From assembly GCA_963829835.1 (NCBI GenBank), contig CAWHKC010000004.1, forward strand, positions 2,418,001-2,482,000: a stretch of 64,000 bases of DNA, in the 5' to 3' direction. Every line of letters starts with the position of its first letter. Position 1 is the first letter of the stretch. Position numbers and translations under genes: made by a program. The notes under the pieces are model-generated. The model was not told the DNA's origin, searched no databases, and saw only the letters and a program-made list of their open reading frames with translations. The stretch comes from Berkiella sp963829835. GTDB taxonomy: Bacteria > Pseudomonadota > Gammaproteobacteria > Berkiellales > Berkiellaceae. This document shows, piece by piece, positions 8,424 to 16,654 of this stretch.

Positions 8424-8817
8424 TTTGGCCCCACACAAAAGGTTTGCGCTTTTGCTGGGTTCTTGCCAATACGGCAGCAATCTCGAGTTTAATATTAGTT
8501 GCTAATGCTTGGCTATCTGCTTCTTGCTTTTCAACAAGTTCTATATTGAGACGTTTATTTCTCGCTTGAACCCGCGCTTTAGCGACACTTGCACGGTGCT
8601 TGGTATCCACAGGTTCTTGCTGGGCGATAATCTGAATACAATTAACGGGGCAAGCCGGCAAGCATAATTCACAACCAATACAGTAATCAGTGAGCACTGA
8701 ATGCGTTTGTTTATTCGCACCCAAAATAGCATCAACCGGGCAGACGTTGATGCATTTGGTACAGCCTATACAAGATTCTTCATCAATTTTGACTACTTGA
8801 TAGAGACTATTGGACAT
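8416..8817 (-). CDS. rsxB: RnfB/RsxB-like ferredoxin with two [4Fe-4S] motifs
   Basis: The 133-residue protein carries two C-x2-C-x2-C-x3-CP motifs, SCIGCTKCINVCP and YCIGCELCLPACP, in residues 15-60, each typical of a [4Fe-4S] cluster. This matches the C-terminal ferredoxin part of RnfB/RsxB, the electron-carrying subunit of the Rnf/Rsx complex. It lacks the N-terminal membrane helix and the extra cluster domain of full RnfB, and no other rnf/rsx gene is near. It may supply electrons to another enzyme; its closeness to nth, which also has an iron-sulfur cluster, is suggestive only. The last 65 residues are a basic, helical tail. It overlaps metG by one base. Confidence 0.82.
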   Translation of the reverse strand: MSNSLYQVVKIDEESCIGCTKCINVCPVDAILGANKQTHSVLTDYCIGCELCLPACPVNCIQIIAQQEPVDTKHRASVAKARVQARNKRLNIELVEKQEADSQALATNIKLEIAAVLARTQQKRKPFVWGQNE

Positions 8818-10874
8818 TACTTAACTCGCATGCCCTCGGATGCTCCAAGATGGGGTTCTAATATCCAAAGATCTTTGCCGCCAGGACCTGCGGCCAGCAC
8901 CATGCCTTCTGATAATCCAAAACGCATTTGTCTAGGAGCAAGGTTAGCTACCATGACGGTGTATTTGCCAATTAGACTTTCAGGCGAATAAGCAGATTTG
9001 ATTCCTGCAAAAACTTGTCGGTTCTCTGTTCCTAGGCTTAAGGTAAGCTTTAATAATTTTTCCGCGCCTTCAACATGTTCTGCATTAAGAATTTTAACAA
9101 TGCGTAAATCTATTTTGGCAAAATCATCAATAGTAATAAGGGGTGCAATATCTGAAGCTGTTTTAGTCGTCGTCGCAGCAGGCGCTTCAGGTGGTGTTTC
9201 ACTTGGTGTTTGAGTCATTTGTTCTTTTCCTTTTTCAAGCATAGCTTCAACTTGCTTAGGGTCAATTCTTTGCATTAAGGGTTGGTATACATTTATTTTA
9301 TGGTTAAGCAGTGGTTTATGAATATCTTGCCATTGCAGTGCAGGGATATTTAAAAAGGCTTCGACTTTCTCAGCAACGGCTGGTAACACTGGCTTAAGAT
9401 AAATGGTTAACAAGCGAAATAGATTCAAGGCTTGTGTACAAACCAATTGTACTTTCTCATGGTTCTCTGGTTTCTTAATGAGTTCCCAGGGTTTGTTTTC
9501 ATCAACAAATTGATTAGCTAAATCGGCTAAGCCCATGATGTCGCGAATAGCGCGATGATATTGCCGTGTTTGGAACCCATTTAAAATCTCATCACTTTTT
9601 TCAACAAAGCGTTGATAGAGCTCTTCGTTTAATAGTTTATTTGCTAATTGGCCATCAAAATTCTTGGTGATAAAACCTGCGCAACGGCTCGCTATATTCA
9701 CAAACTTGCCAATCAGATCGGCATTTACTCTTGCAGTAAAGTCGTCTAGGTTTAAATCTAAGTCATCAACGCCATCATTGAGTTTTGCAGCAAAATAATA
9801 CCGAATATATTCTGGTCCTAAATGATCTAAATAATTTCGGGCAGTTATAAAAGTGCCACGTGATTTCGACATTTTTTGTCCGTTAATGGTCAAAAACCCA
9901 TGCGCAAAAATAGCTGTTGGTGTGCGAAAATCAGCGCCCTTTAACATGGCTGGCCAAAACAGGGCATGGAAATAGACAATGTCCTTACCGATAAAGTGGT
10001 AAAGATCATAGGGGCTATCTTTTTTCCAGAAATCCTCAAAGTTTACTGTTGGATTTTTTTCACACCAGTTTTTAAAACTGGCGATATACCCAATTGGCGC
10101 ATCCATCCAAACATAAAAATACTTATTGACTGTGTTGGGAATAGCAAATCCAAAATAGGGGCCATCACGGGAAATATCCCATTGTCTTAAGCCTGCTTCG
10201 AACCATTCGTTTAATTTGTTAGTCATTTGTTCTTGCAAATGACCTTCGCGCGTCCATTGCTTTAAGAAATCGGCATAATTTTCTAATTTAAAGAAATAAT
10301 GTTCTGATTCTTTTTCAATGGGCTTTACACCAGAGACAACAGAAATGGGATTTTTTAAATCAACAGGGCTATAGGTTGCACCGCATACTTCACAGCTATC
10401 CCCATATTGATCTTTAGCGCCACACTTAGGACATTCACCTTTGACATATCTGTCTGGCAAAAACATATTTTTGACAGGATCATAAGCTTGCTTAATCGTT
10501 TTGACAGCAATATCGCCTTTTTGTTGTAAACGAGAATAAACAAGCTCAGTCAACGCTTTATTTTCAGGTGAATGGGTTGTGTGGTAATTATTAAAATCGA
10601 CAAGAAACGAAGCAAAGTCCGCTTTATGTTCAGCATTGACCGACGTTACCAATTCTTCACTTGAGATCCCTCTTTTTTCTGCTTGAAGCATTATAGGGGT
10701 ACCGTGAGCATCTGAACCGCTGACATGGATACATTGATGTCCTTGCAGACGTTGTAAACGAACCCAAATATCGCTTTGTATGGATTCGACTATGTGTCCA
10801 AGATGCAGTGGCCCATTGGCATAGTAGAGGGCACTCGTCACCAAGATATGGCGCTGTTTGTTATTGCTGGTCAT
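8817..10874 (-). CDS. metG: Methionyl-tRNA synthetase
   Basis: MetG charges tRNA-Met. The 685-residue protein has the usual long form: a class I catalytic domain with the HIGH-type motif LHLGH near residue 22, a zinc knuckle of two C-x2-C pairs near residues 145-162, a KMSKS loop (GQKMSKSRGT) near residue 335, an alpha-helical anticodon domain, and a C-terminal EMAP-II-like tRNA-binding domain from about residue 585 (IDLRIVKILNAEHVEGAEKL). A Pro/Ala/Thr-rich linker joins the last two. It is the first gene of a leftward unit metG-rsxB-nth-DUF1841 and is divergent from apbC, an order also known, from memory, in other gammaproteobacteria. Confidence 0.97.
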   Translation of the reverse strand: MTSNNKQRHILVTSALYYANGPLHLGHIVESIQSDIWVRLQRLQGHQCIHVSGSDAHGTPIMLQAEKRGISSEELVTSVNAEHKADFASFLVDFNNYHTTHSPENKALTELVYSRLQQKGDIAVKTIKQAYDPVKNMFLPDRYVKGECPKCGAKDQYGDSCEVCGATYSPVDLKNPISVVSGVKPIEKESEHYFFKLENYADFLKQWTREGHLQEQMTNKLNEWFEAGLRQWDISRDGPYFGFAIPNTVNKYFYVWMDAPIGYIASFKNWCEKNPTVNFEDFWKKDSPYDLYHFIGKDIVYFHALFWPAMLKGADFRTPTAIFAHGFLTINGQKMSKSRGTFITARNYLDHLGPEYIRYYFAAKLNDGVDDLDLNLDDFTARVNADLIGKFVNIASRCAGFITKNFDGQLANKLLNEELYQRFVEKSDEILNGFQTRQYHRAIRDIMGLADLANQFVDENKPWELIKKPENHEKVQLVCTQALNLFRLLTIYLKPVLPAVAEKVEAFLNIPALQWQDIHKPLLNHKINVYQPLMQRIDPKQVEAMLEKGKEQMTQTPSETPPEAPAATTTKTASDIAPLITIDDFAKIDLRIVKILNAEHVEGAEKLLKLTLSLGTENRQVFAGIKSAYSPESLIGKYTVMVANLAPRQMRFGLSEGMVLAAGPGGKDLWILEPHLGASEGMRVK

Positions 10875-10985
10875 TGGCTTCCCCGAAGTTTTTGGCTAAA
10901 TAGTATAACTTTTTCTAGGAGTAACATCCATTTTCTACCCTAAATCGTGTTAAAATGTGCACCAATTCACTTTGAGGACCGGACT

Positions 10986-12071
10986 ATGGTAGCGCCTATA
11001 CCTTCTCAGATCACGACCATACTGGGAACGATTGTTGATCCTTACCTTGGCAAGGATTTAGTTAGCGCTAAAATTATCCATGAAATTGCCATTCATGAAA
11101 GTATTATTGAAATTCGGTTACAGTTTCCTTATCCCATTTTGCGCCAAATTTCTCAATTAAAACAACGCATTAGTATCGCAATCCAAACTGATTGGCCAGA
11201 TTATCAGATTTCGCTGAACATCCATTGGAAAGTGCGTCGTCATATGGTTCAAAAAGGGATCAAGCATAAGTCAGCCATCAAAAATATTATTGCGGTAGCC
11301 TCAGGCAAAGGCGGTGTGGGTAAGTCGACGGTTGCGGTGAATCTTGCTTTAGCCTTAAAAGGGCTTGGTGCCAGTGTGGCAATTTTGGATGCCGATATTT
11401 ACGGACCAAGTCAGCCATTGATGCTAGGACAGCAAGGAACGCACGCCTATACCCATGAGAAGAAATTTCTGCCGGTAGAGAGTTTTGGGATCCAATCTAT
11501 TTCTATCGGTTACCTTCTGAAAGACGAAAGCCCTATGATATGGCGCGGGCCAATGGTCAGCAGCGCCTTGCAGCAGTTACTCAATGACACGGCTTGGGCA
11601 GAGTGTGATTATCTGATTATTGATTTGCCGCCAGGCACCGGTGACATTCAGTTAACGATGGCGCAAAAAATACCTATCAGCGGCGCGGTTGTGGTGACAA
11701 CCCCGCAAGATATTTCACTTCTTGATGCAAAGAAAGCGGTTAAAATGTTTAACAAAGTCGAAGTGCCCGTATTAGGCATTGTCGAAAATATGTGTTGGCA
11801 TATATGTACGTCATGTGGCCATCAAGAAGCGATTTTTGGCAATGATGGTGGCGAGAAAATGGCTAATGAATTTCAATTGCCATTGCTCGCGCAGTTACCA
11901 CTACATGCTAAAGTGCGAGAATATTGTGATGCGGGTAACCCCATTGTGGTTGCCGAACCCGAAAGTGCACTTGCCGAGCCTTATTGGGAAATGGCACAGC
12001 GTGTTGCAGGGCAGTTAGCATTACGGGAAGTTGATTATACAGCGGCAATGACGGAAATTGTTATTGCATGA
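10986..12071 (+). CDS. apbC: Iron-sulfur cluster carrier ATPase ApbC/Mrp
   Basis: ApbC (Mrp) is a P-loop ATPase that carries [4Fe-4S] clusters to target proteins. The ATG at 10986 has GAGG eight bases upstream and gives 361 residues; a GTG further up at 10947 lacks such a site. Residues 1-90 form the DUF59/MIP18-like domain (LGTIVDPYLGKDLVSAKII). The ATPase domain follows with the deviant Walker A ASGKGGVGKST, a switch I DADIYGPSQP and the Walker B-like LIIDLPPGTGD. The cluster-bridging cysteines occur as CWHICTSCG. It is divergent from metG and followed by dcd. Confidence 0.95.
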   Translation: MVAPIPSQITTILGTIVDPYLGKDLVSAKIIHEIAIHESIIEIRLQFPYPILRQISQLKQRISIAIQTDWPDYQISLNIHWKVRRHMVQKGIKHKSAIKNIIAVASGKGGVGKSTVAVNLALALKGLGASVAILDADIYGPSQPLMLGQQGTHAYTHEKKFLPVESFGIQSISIGYLLKDESPMIWRGPMVSSALQQLLNDTAWAECDYLIIDLPPGTGDIQLTMAQKIPISGAVVVTTPQDISLLDAKKAVKMFNKVEVPVLGIVENMCWHICTSCGHQEAIFGNDGGEKMANEFQLPLLAQLPLHAKVREYCDAGNPIVVAEPESALAEPYWEMAQRVAGQLALREVDYTAAMTEIVIA

Positions 12072-12080
12072 TCTACGTAG

Positions 12081-12101
12081 GGGCAGACCTTGTGTCTGCC
12101 C
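12081..12101. repeat. Short palindrome between apbC and dcd
   Basis: GGGCAGAC at 12081-12088 and GTCTGCCC at 12094-12101 form a perfect eight-base stem with a CTTGT loop. No T run follows, so it is not a classical terminator. Its surroundings (CTACGTAG just before) resemble the ends of other dispersed palindromes in this window. Confidence 0.55.
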
Positions 12102-12126
12102 ATAAAAAATAAAAAGGAAATAAAAA

Positions 12127-12693
12127 ATGGCGATTAAATCTGATAAATGGATCAAGAAAATGGCAACCGAGGCCGGTTTAATTGAGCCTTTTGTTGCAAC
12201 CCAGGTGCGTTATGCTAATGGTGAAAAAATTGTTTCTTATGGCACCTCAAGCTATGGCTATGATGTGCGCTGTGCCAATGAGTTTAAAGTGTTTACCAAC
12301 ATTCATTCAAGTGTTGTTGATCCCAAAAACTTTGATGAAAATAGTTTTGTGAATAAGGTGGGAGATGTCTGCATTATACCGCCAAATTCTTTTGTACTGG
12401 CCAGAACCGTGGAATATTTTCGGATCCCTCGTAACATCCTAACCATATGCTTAGGAAAGTCCACTTATGCGCGCTGCGGTATTATTGTGAATGTGACACC
12501 ACTTGAACCTGAGTGGGAAGGTCATGTCACTTTAGAATTTTCTAACACCACACCCTTACCTGCAAAAATTTATGCCAATGAAGGTGTTGCTCAAATGTTA
12601 TTTTTGCAATCAGATGAAGTTTGCGAAGTATCCTACCGTGATAGAGGTGGAAAATATCAAGGGCAAAAGGGCGTAACATTGCCTATTACCTAG
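12127..12693 (+). CDS. dcd: dCTP deaminase
   Basis: Dcd deaminates dCTP to dUTP, the main source of dUMP for thymidylate in enteric-type bacteria. The 188-residue length is typical. Conserved parts include SSYGYDVR near residue 41, the KSTYARCGI segment near 111 and the catalytic Glu137 within GHVTLEFSNTTPLPAKIYANEG. AAGGAAA eleven bases upstream of the ATG serves as ribosome-binding site. It follows apbC in the same direction, an order I recall from Pseudomonas (dcd-apbC-metG). Confidence 0.96.
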   Translation: MAIKSDKWIKKMATEAGLIEPFVATQVRYANGEKIVSYGTSSYGYDVRCANEFKVFTNIHSSVVDPKNFDENSFVNKVGDVCIIPPNSFVLARTVEYFRIPRNILTICLGKSTYARCGIIVNVTPLEPEWEGHVTLEFSNTTPLPAKIYANEGVAQMLFLQSDEVCEVSYRDRGGKYQGQKGVTLPIT

Positions 12694-12792
12694 CCTATTG
12701 AACTTTCCTTTGCATACCCCACTCAAAGAATTAATCGCCTAAAAAGTTTCTAACTTTTGGGAGTAGTTACACTTAAATAGTGGGGTAATACT

Positions 12793-14931
12793 ATGGCTAT
12801 TGAAGGTGCGAATGATTGGGATGTAAAACTAAAAGCTGAATTAGATAGTCGAGTGCTTAAGGTTGATCATAGTTTTACTGAAGAACAATTTAAAAGGGAA
12901 CTAGAACAATTTATAGCGACAGTCTGTAGGTGGGGAGAGAAAAGCCCTGAGAAAGTCATAGAGGCAATTAAACGCTATCTTAGAGAATTCGCAAAAGCGA
13001 ATTATGCAGGATATGATGAAGATAATGTTGATCCTACACATCCGATTTCAGTCGCCTTTAATGCTTATCAAAATGAAGATAGTTTTATCGAGGCTTGTGC
13101 AAATCTTTATTATATAAATGATCCCACCGAATATAGCACCATTGAAAACAGCTTTAAGAAAAACTTAAGCAATTTTTACAATAAGGATTATCTTGAAGCC
13201 CTAAAGGTCGGGCAGCAAGATGCGTTACTTTCTGTTGATGCCCTAAAAGCAACTTATGAAAATAGTAAAGATATGAATGCTGTTGTTGAGCATATGGCGC
13301 AACGCTATTACGAATTGACAAAAGAGAATCAAGCAAAGTTATTAGCTATTGCGGCTGCATTCTTAGAAGGCATCATAAAAGACTCAAAAGATCTTGATAG
13401 TGTGCAAAAGAGTTTGCAACAGTTTGATGTTGTTAAGAAAACTAAAGGATTAGATGCCCCTATGGATGTTGAATTAGCTTTATTTAATAGCAAAATTCAG
13501 GGGTTTATTAACGAGCGAAAAAACATTTTAGCCGCAATTCCTGTTAGCACTTCAGATGGAGATGAGCAATCAAGTGTAGGTTACGATGAGTTGGATTCTG
13601 GTGATGATGAAGTCGAAGTCTATCTCGATCCTGATTACCCTCGCAGAGCAACGGGTGAATTTAAGGAAGAGGTTCTTAAATATATCAAGTTAGTGGAGAC
13701 TGGCATAGAAGATAAAGAAGTTGAATATCTTGCGTACAGCATTAAAGAATTAATCAAAGACGCAACGAATAGTCCTGATGCGTATGCTGAATTCCAAAAA
13801 GAAGTTGAACCTATTTATATTGCTTTTAAACAGGTTGACGATCAAGTCAAAAGAATGAAAGCCGAAAATGAAAATATTAAAAAAAGAGCAATCCAAAGAG
13901 AACTCAAACAAACGCAAAATGCGAATAGAGGTTTTTTTGCTCGGTTTTTAGACAATACCATTTTTAGAGGTCGCGTTGCAGCGGATGCGCTGCGAATGCA
14001 AAAAGAAGTTGAGGATGAGAAACAATTAGTAGCAAAGCAAAAAACGGCTCTTGGCGATTTAGTTGAAAGGTTAAGACAAGCAGCCCCATCGCAAGTGACA
14101 AATGCTCAAGTGGAAGTCACTACGCCTACCCCAGCTCCTGCTCCTGTGCAAGGTGTGACGCCGCAAGCGACAAAGAAAGTCGGTGCTCAAGATTTATTAG
14201 ATAAATATAAGAAAGTGGGCGCACAGGATCTATTGGATAAGTATAAAGATGGTATCCCTCCCTCTGTTCCTCCACAAGTTGAGGGAGACGAAGAAGATCC
14301 TGAAGTCGTACCGCAACGTTTGCGTGGGAAAGTAAGTTTGCAGCAGCTTGTGGAAGAAAGAAAAACACAATTAGATAAAGAACAAAAAATCGATGAAGAT
14401 GGGGATGAATTGGATCCAGAAGAGATCGTTATTCCTCTTCGAGGAATTGATCCCGTCACCGCATCAAAAGATGATGACTATGATATCGAAGACGATATTA
14501 ATGAAGAACAAGAAAGTGAAGAATTAGATCAAAACGAGAGTGAAGAGATGATGGTCGATCTTCAGTCTGTTTTAAATGATTTGGATAGTTATCGAAATAA
14601 TGAAGAACGCTTTCCGCAACTGATTAAAGAATTATATGATATTTTTAATGAAGGAATTGAAACTCATCATGCGCAATTGGTAGATACTGTTAAATTTTAT
14701 TTGAGAGATACTAAGAATTCTCAGGTGTTAAGTGCATTTAATAATTACGCTGTTGAACAAGATAGGGCAAAAAGACGCGAACATGAACCCTTTACACCAC
14801 TACAAAAAAGAGAAGTGGAGAAGCAACAGGAAGCTATCATTGAGCCTAAGAAAAACCTAACAGCAGATCAAACAACAGACTCTGAAGGTGATGATGAAAA
14901 TATACATGAACATGATCATCCAAAACACTAA
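12793..14931 (+). CDS. Large acidic coiled-coil hypothetical protein
   Basis: I recognise no family in this 712-residue protein. It is strongly acidic and mostly helical, without signal peptide or membrane segment. Residues about 1-250 form a helical domain, 275-335 another after an acidic linker (DELDSGDDEVEVYLDPD), and 345-440 a long likely coiled coil with a short aromatic block, RGFFARFLDNTIFRG. Residues near 465-485 hold a 13-residue motif, KKVGAQDLLDKYK, in two tandem copies. A second acidic linker (DYDIEDDINEEQESEELDQNE) leads to a last helical domain and a His-rich end (HEHDHPKH). Size, modular layout and position as a lone gene fit a secreted effector, but nothing proves it. Confidence 0.75.
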   Translation: MAIEGANDWDVKLKAELDSRVLKVDHSFTEEQFKRELEQFIATVCRWGEKSPEKVIEAIKRYLREFAKANYAGYDEDNVDPTHPISVAFNAYQNEDSFIEACANLYYINDPTEYSTIENSFKKNLSNFYNKDYLEALKVGQQDALLSVDALKATYENSKDMNAVVEHMAQRYYELTKENQAKLLAIAAAFLEGIIKDSKDLDSVQKSLQQFDVVKKTKGLDAPMDVELALFNSKIQGFINERKNILAAIPVSTSDGDEQSSVGYDELDSGDDEVEVYLDPDYPRRATGEFKEEVLKYIKLVETGIEDKEVEYLAYSIKELIKDATNSPDAYAEFQKEVEPIYIAFKQVDDQVKRMKAENENIKKRAIQRELKQTQNANRGFFARFLDNTIFRGRVAADALRMQKEVEDEKQLVAKQKTALGDLVERLRQAAPSQVTNAQVEVTTPTPAPAPVQGVTPQATKKVGAQDLLDKYKKVGAQDLLDKYKDGIPPSVPPQVEGDEEDPEVVPQRLRGKVSLQQLVEERKTQLDKEQKIDEDGDELDPEEIVIPLRGIDPVTASKDDDYDIEDDINEEQESEELDQNESEEMMVDLQSVLNDLDSYRNNEERFPQLIKELYDIFNEGIETHHAQLVDTVKFYLRDTKNSQVLSAFNNYAVEQDRAKRREHEPFTPLQKREVEKQQEAIIEPKKNLTADQTTDSEGDDENIHEHDHPKH
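14179..14251. repeat. Tandem duplication of a 13-residue motif
   Basis: Codons for KKVGAQDLLDKYK occur twice in a row here. The two DNA copies differ at several third positions (GGTGCTCAAGATTTA versus GGCGCACAGGATCTA), so the protein motif has been kept while the DNA drifted. This suggests selection on the repeat, possibly as a linear binding motif. Confidence 0.75.
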
Positions 14932-14940
14932 GGTGAGTGA

Positions 14941-14961
14941 TTGTCCCACATTGTGGGACAA
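14941..14961. terminator. Palindrome between convergent genes
   Basis: TTGTCCCAC at 14941-14949 pairs with GTGGGACAA at 14953-14961 over a three-base loop. It lies seven bases before the end of the small convergent gene, so a two-way terminator is plausible. There is no T run, so it could instead be a protein-binding site. Confidence 0.5.
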
Positions 14962-14967
14962 ATAAGA

Positions 14968-15204
14968 CTATTCGTGCACTAAATGATAAAGGTGCACACT
15001 ACCAACGATAGCACCTGCCACAACAGCCGTTGGAATAGAGCAGGTAGCTAAGAATTTCAGGCCAGTCAGTAAGGACCAAGTTTGATAGGCTTCGATAGTA
15101 CCAAAAACAATACCAGAAGAAGCACCGGCAATGGTAACAACTTCCCAAGCTTCATAAGACCCACCATTCACTGCATCAATTTCAGTCAGACTAAGAATGC
15201 GCAT
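14968..15204 (-). CDS. Small peptide with double-glycine leader (bacteriocin-like)
   Basis: The 78-residue product begins MRILSLTEIDAVNGG. This fits the double-glycine leader pattern (hydrophobic-L-x-x-x-E-I-x-x-V-x-GG) that peptidase-containing ABC exporters cleave after GG. The remaining 63 residues are hydrophobic with small-residue motifs (GASSGIVFG, AGAIVGS) like those of helix-packing class II bacteriocins or microcins. AAGGAAG lies eight bases before the ATG. No exporter with a C39 peptidase or immunity gene is recognisable nearby, so maturation would need genes elsewhere. An ordinary small membrane protein is the alternative. Confidence 0.7.
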   Translation of the reverse strand: MRILSLTEIDAVNGGSYEAWEVVTIAGASSGIVFGTIEAYQTWSLLTGLKFLATCSIPTAVVAGAIVGSVHLYHLVHE

Positions 15205-15228
15205 ACTACTACTTCCTTATTTTCTTAA

Positions 15229-15987
15229 TTAACTTCTTCCAAGGGATGTGAAAGAGAGGATCTCGCCGCTGGCAACTTGTTTGCCTTTGCGTAATTGGAT
15301 CATTTTAACAGGTAGATAATCAAACTTTTTAGCAAACCAGGTGGTGGTACGATGTCCTTTACGTGAGATATGCAACACTTTCACCGTATCAAGCGTTCCT
15401 AATTTGGTTTGAATTTTTTCATTACCCAAGATGGTAAAGGCATAGTTTTTTAGCTTATCGTCTTCGGCCACCATATAGTTGAGTGCATTGTCACCGCTTA
15501 ATAATGCTTGGCGTAAACACAGGGTTTGCGTTAGCTTATCTTGAATGCCATAAGGAAGAGCTGTTTCCCAAGGCACAGCGATATGAGGATTGGTGATCTT
15601 ATTATTTTTCCAATCAAACATAACGTTGCCTTGCTTGTGGCGAGTTCCTTCTTTAATGTTGTAATAATAATTTTGGGGCAAAATTTTACCCGATTGCCAA
15701 GTGAAATCACTACTTTCAACATAATGGTAAGGAAGAAAGTGTAAACGAGGCTCAGTCCGGGCTTCAAAATGGTACTGACCATTAATTTGTTTGCGTAGTT
15801 TGTGAACCGATTCACCAGCGTAGAGGCCAAGCCAGCTAACGCTATAGTGTGCTTCGTATTCTGTAATAGGGAATCTCTTGGTTGGTTCTTTAATATAGGC
15901 ATGAACACTTGGACTCATCATCCAAATCAAAATAGCAACCAAGGTGCTAAAAAATAAAAAATTGAGCTGCGATGTTGGGTTTCTCAA
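15229..15987 (-). CDS. DUF3108 domain-containing exported protein
   Basis: The 252-residue protein has an N-terminal hydrophobic signal (FLFFSTLVAILIWMMSPSVHA) and the DUF3108 pattern: a YEAHYSVSWLGLYAGES start, an HFLPYHYVESSDFTW stretch, and an ending with TTTWFAKKFDYLPVKMIQLRKG. The family is thought to be a periplasmic or outer-membrane-linked beta protein of unknown role. It overlaps purN by four bases; purM-purN-DUF3108 is, from memory, a common gammaproteobacterial order. Confidence 0.9.
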   Translation of the reverse strand: MRNPTSQLNFLFFSTLVAILIWMMSPSVHAYIKEPTKRFPITEYEAHYSVSWLGLYAGESVHKLRKQINGQYHFEARTEPRLHFLPYHYVESSDFTWQSGKILPQNYYYNIKEGTRHKQGNVMFDWKNNKITNPHIAVPWETALPYGIQDKLTQTLCLRQALLSGDNALNYMVAEDDKLKNYAFTILGNEKIQTKLGTLDTVKVLHISRKGHRTTTWFAKKFDYLPVKMIQLRKGKQVASGEILSFTSLGRS

Positions 15988-16652
15988 CTTACAATTCCTT
16001 GAACAGTAGGTAAAGATAACTGCAAGCCTTGCGGAAGAAGCCGCTTGCCATCTAATGTAACAACATTTTCTTCAAATTTTAAGCGATTTTGCGCAAACCA
16101 CTCTACAACCTGGGAATATAACCAATGTTCTGCACTAAGAACACGCTTTGAAAGCACTTCAGCGTTATCCTCAGGCAAAACTGCAACTTTAACTTGTGCA
16201 ATTATAGGTCCACCATCTAACTCGTGCGTTACAAAATGTACACTTGCACCATGTTCAAGATCTCCAGCTTCTAAGACGCGTTGATGAGTGTGTAATCCTT
16301 TGAATTTAGGGAGTAAGGAAGGATGGATGTTTAGCATTTTCCCTTCAAACTGTTCAACAAAATTCGATGAGAGCACACGCATAAAGCCTGCCATCAATAT
16401 CAAGTTTGGTTGATAGTTACGAAGGGCTTCTATTAAAGCGGCTTCAAAATTGGGTACCGAATCAAATTGCGTATGATCAACAATGGTTGTGGCAATGTTG
16501 GCTTGTTCTGCACGTACTAGGCCATACGCGTTCGGCCGGTGACTTATCACGCCGACAATATCGATTGAAGAGGCAAGGGTCTTATTATCAATCAGTGCTT
16601 GTAAATTACTACCATTACCGCCAATCAGTACCACAACGCGACATTTATTCAT
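15984..16652 (-). CDS. purN: Phosphoribosylglycinamide formyltransferase PurN
   Basis: PurN transfers a formyl group from 10-formyl-tetrahydrofolate to GAR, the third step of purine synthesis. The product has 222 residues from the ATG at 16652; a GTG six bases upstream overlaps the purM stop and is the alternative start. The motifs are clear: LIGGNGSNLQAL near the start for phosphate binding, the catalytic Asn/His region MLNIHPSLLPKFKGLHTHQR, and HELDGGPIIAQ with the catalytic Asp. It follows purM without a gap, so the two steps are made together. Confidence 0.95.
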   Translation of the reverse strand: MNKCRVVVLIGGNGSNLQALIDNKTLASSIDIVGVISHRPNAYGLVRAEQANIATTIVDHTQFDSVPNFEAALIEALRNYQPNLILMAGFMRVLSSNFVEQFEGKMLNIHPSLLPKFKGLHTHQRVLEAGDLEHGASVHFVTHELDGGPIIAQVKVAVLPEDNAEVLSKRVLSAEHWLYSQVVEWFAQNRLKFEENVVTLDGKRLLPQGLQLSLPTVQGIVS

Positions 16653-16654
16653 CT

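Noticed and set aside
8416..8817. Evidence of a complete Rnf/Rsx complex
   Set aside because: Only the ferredoxin-like part is present; no rsxA, C, D, G or E gene lies nearby.
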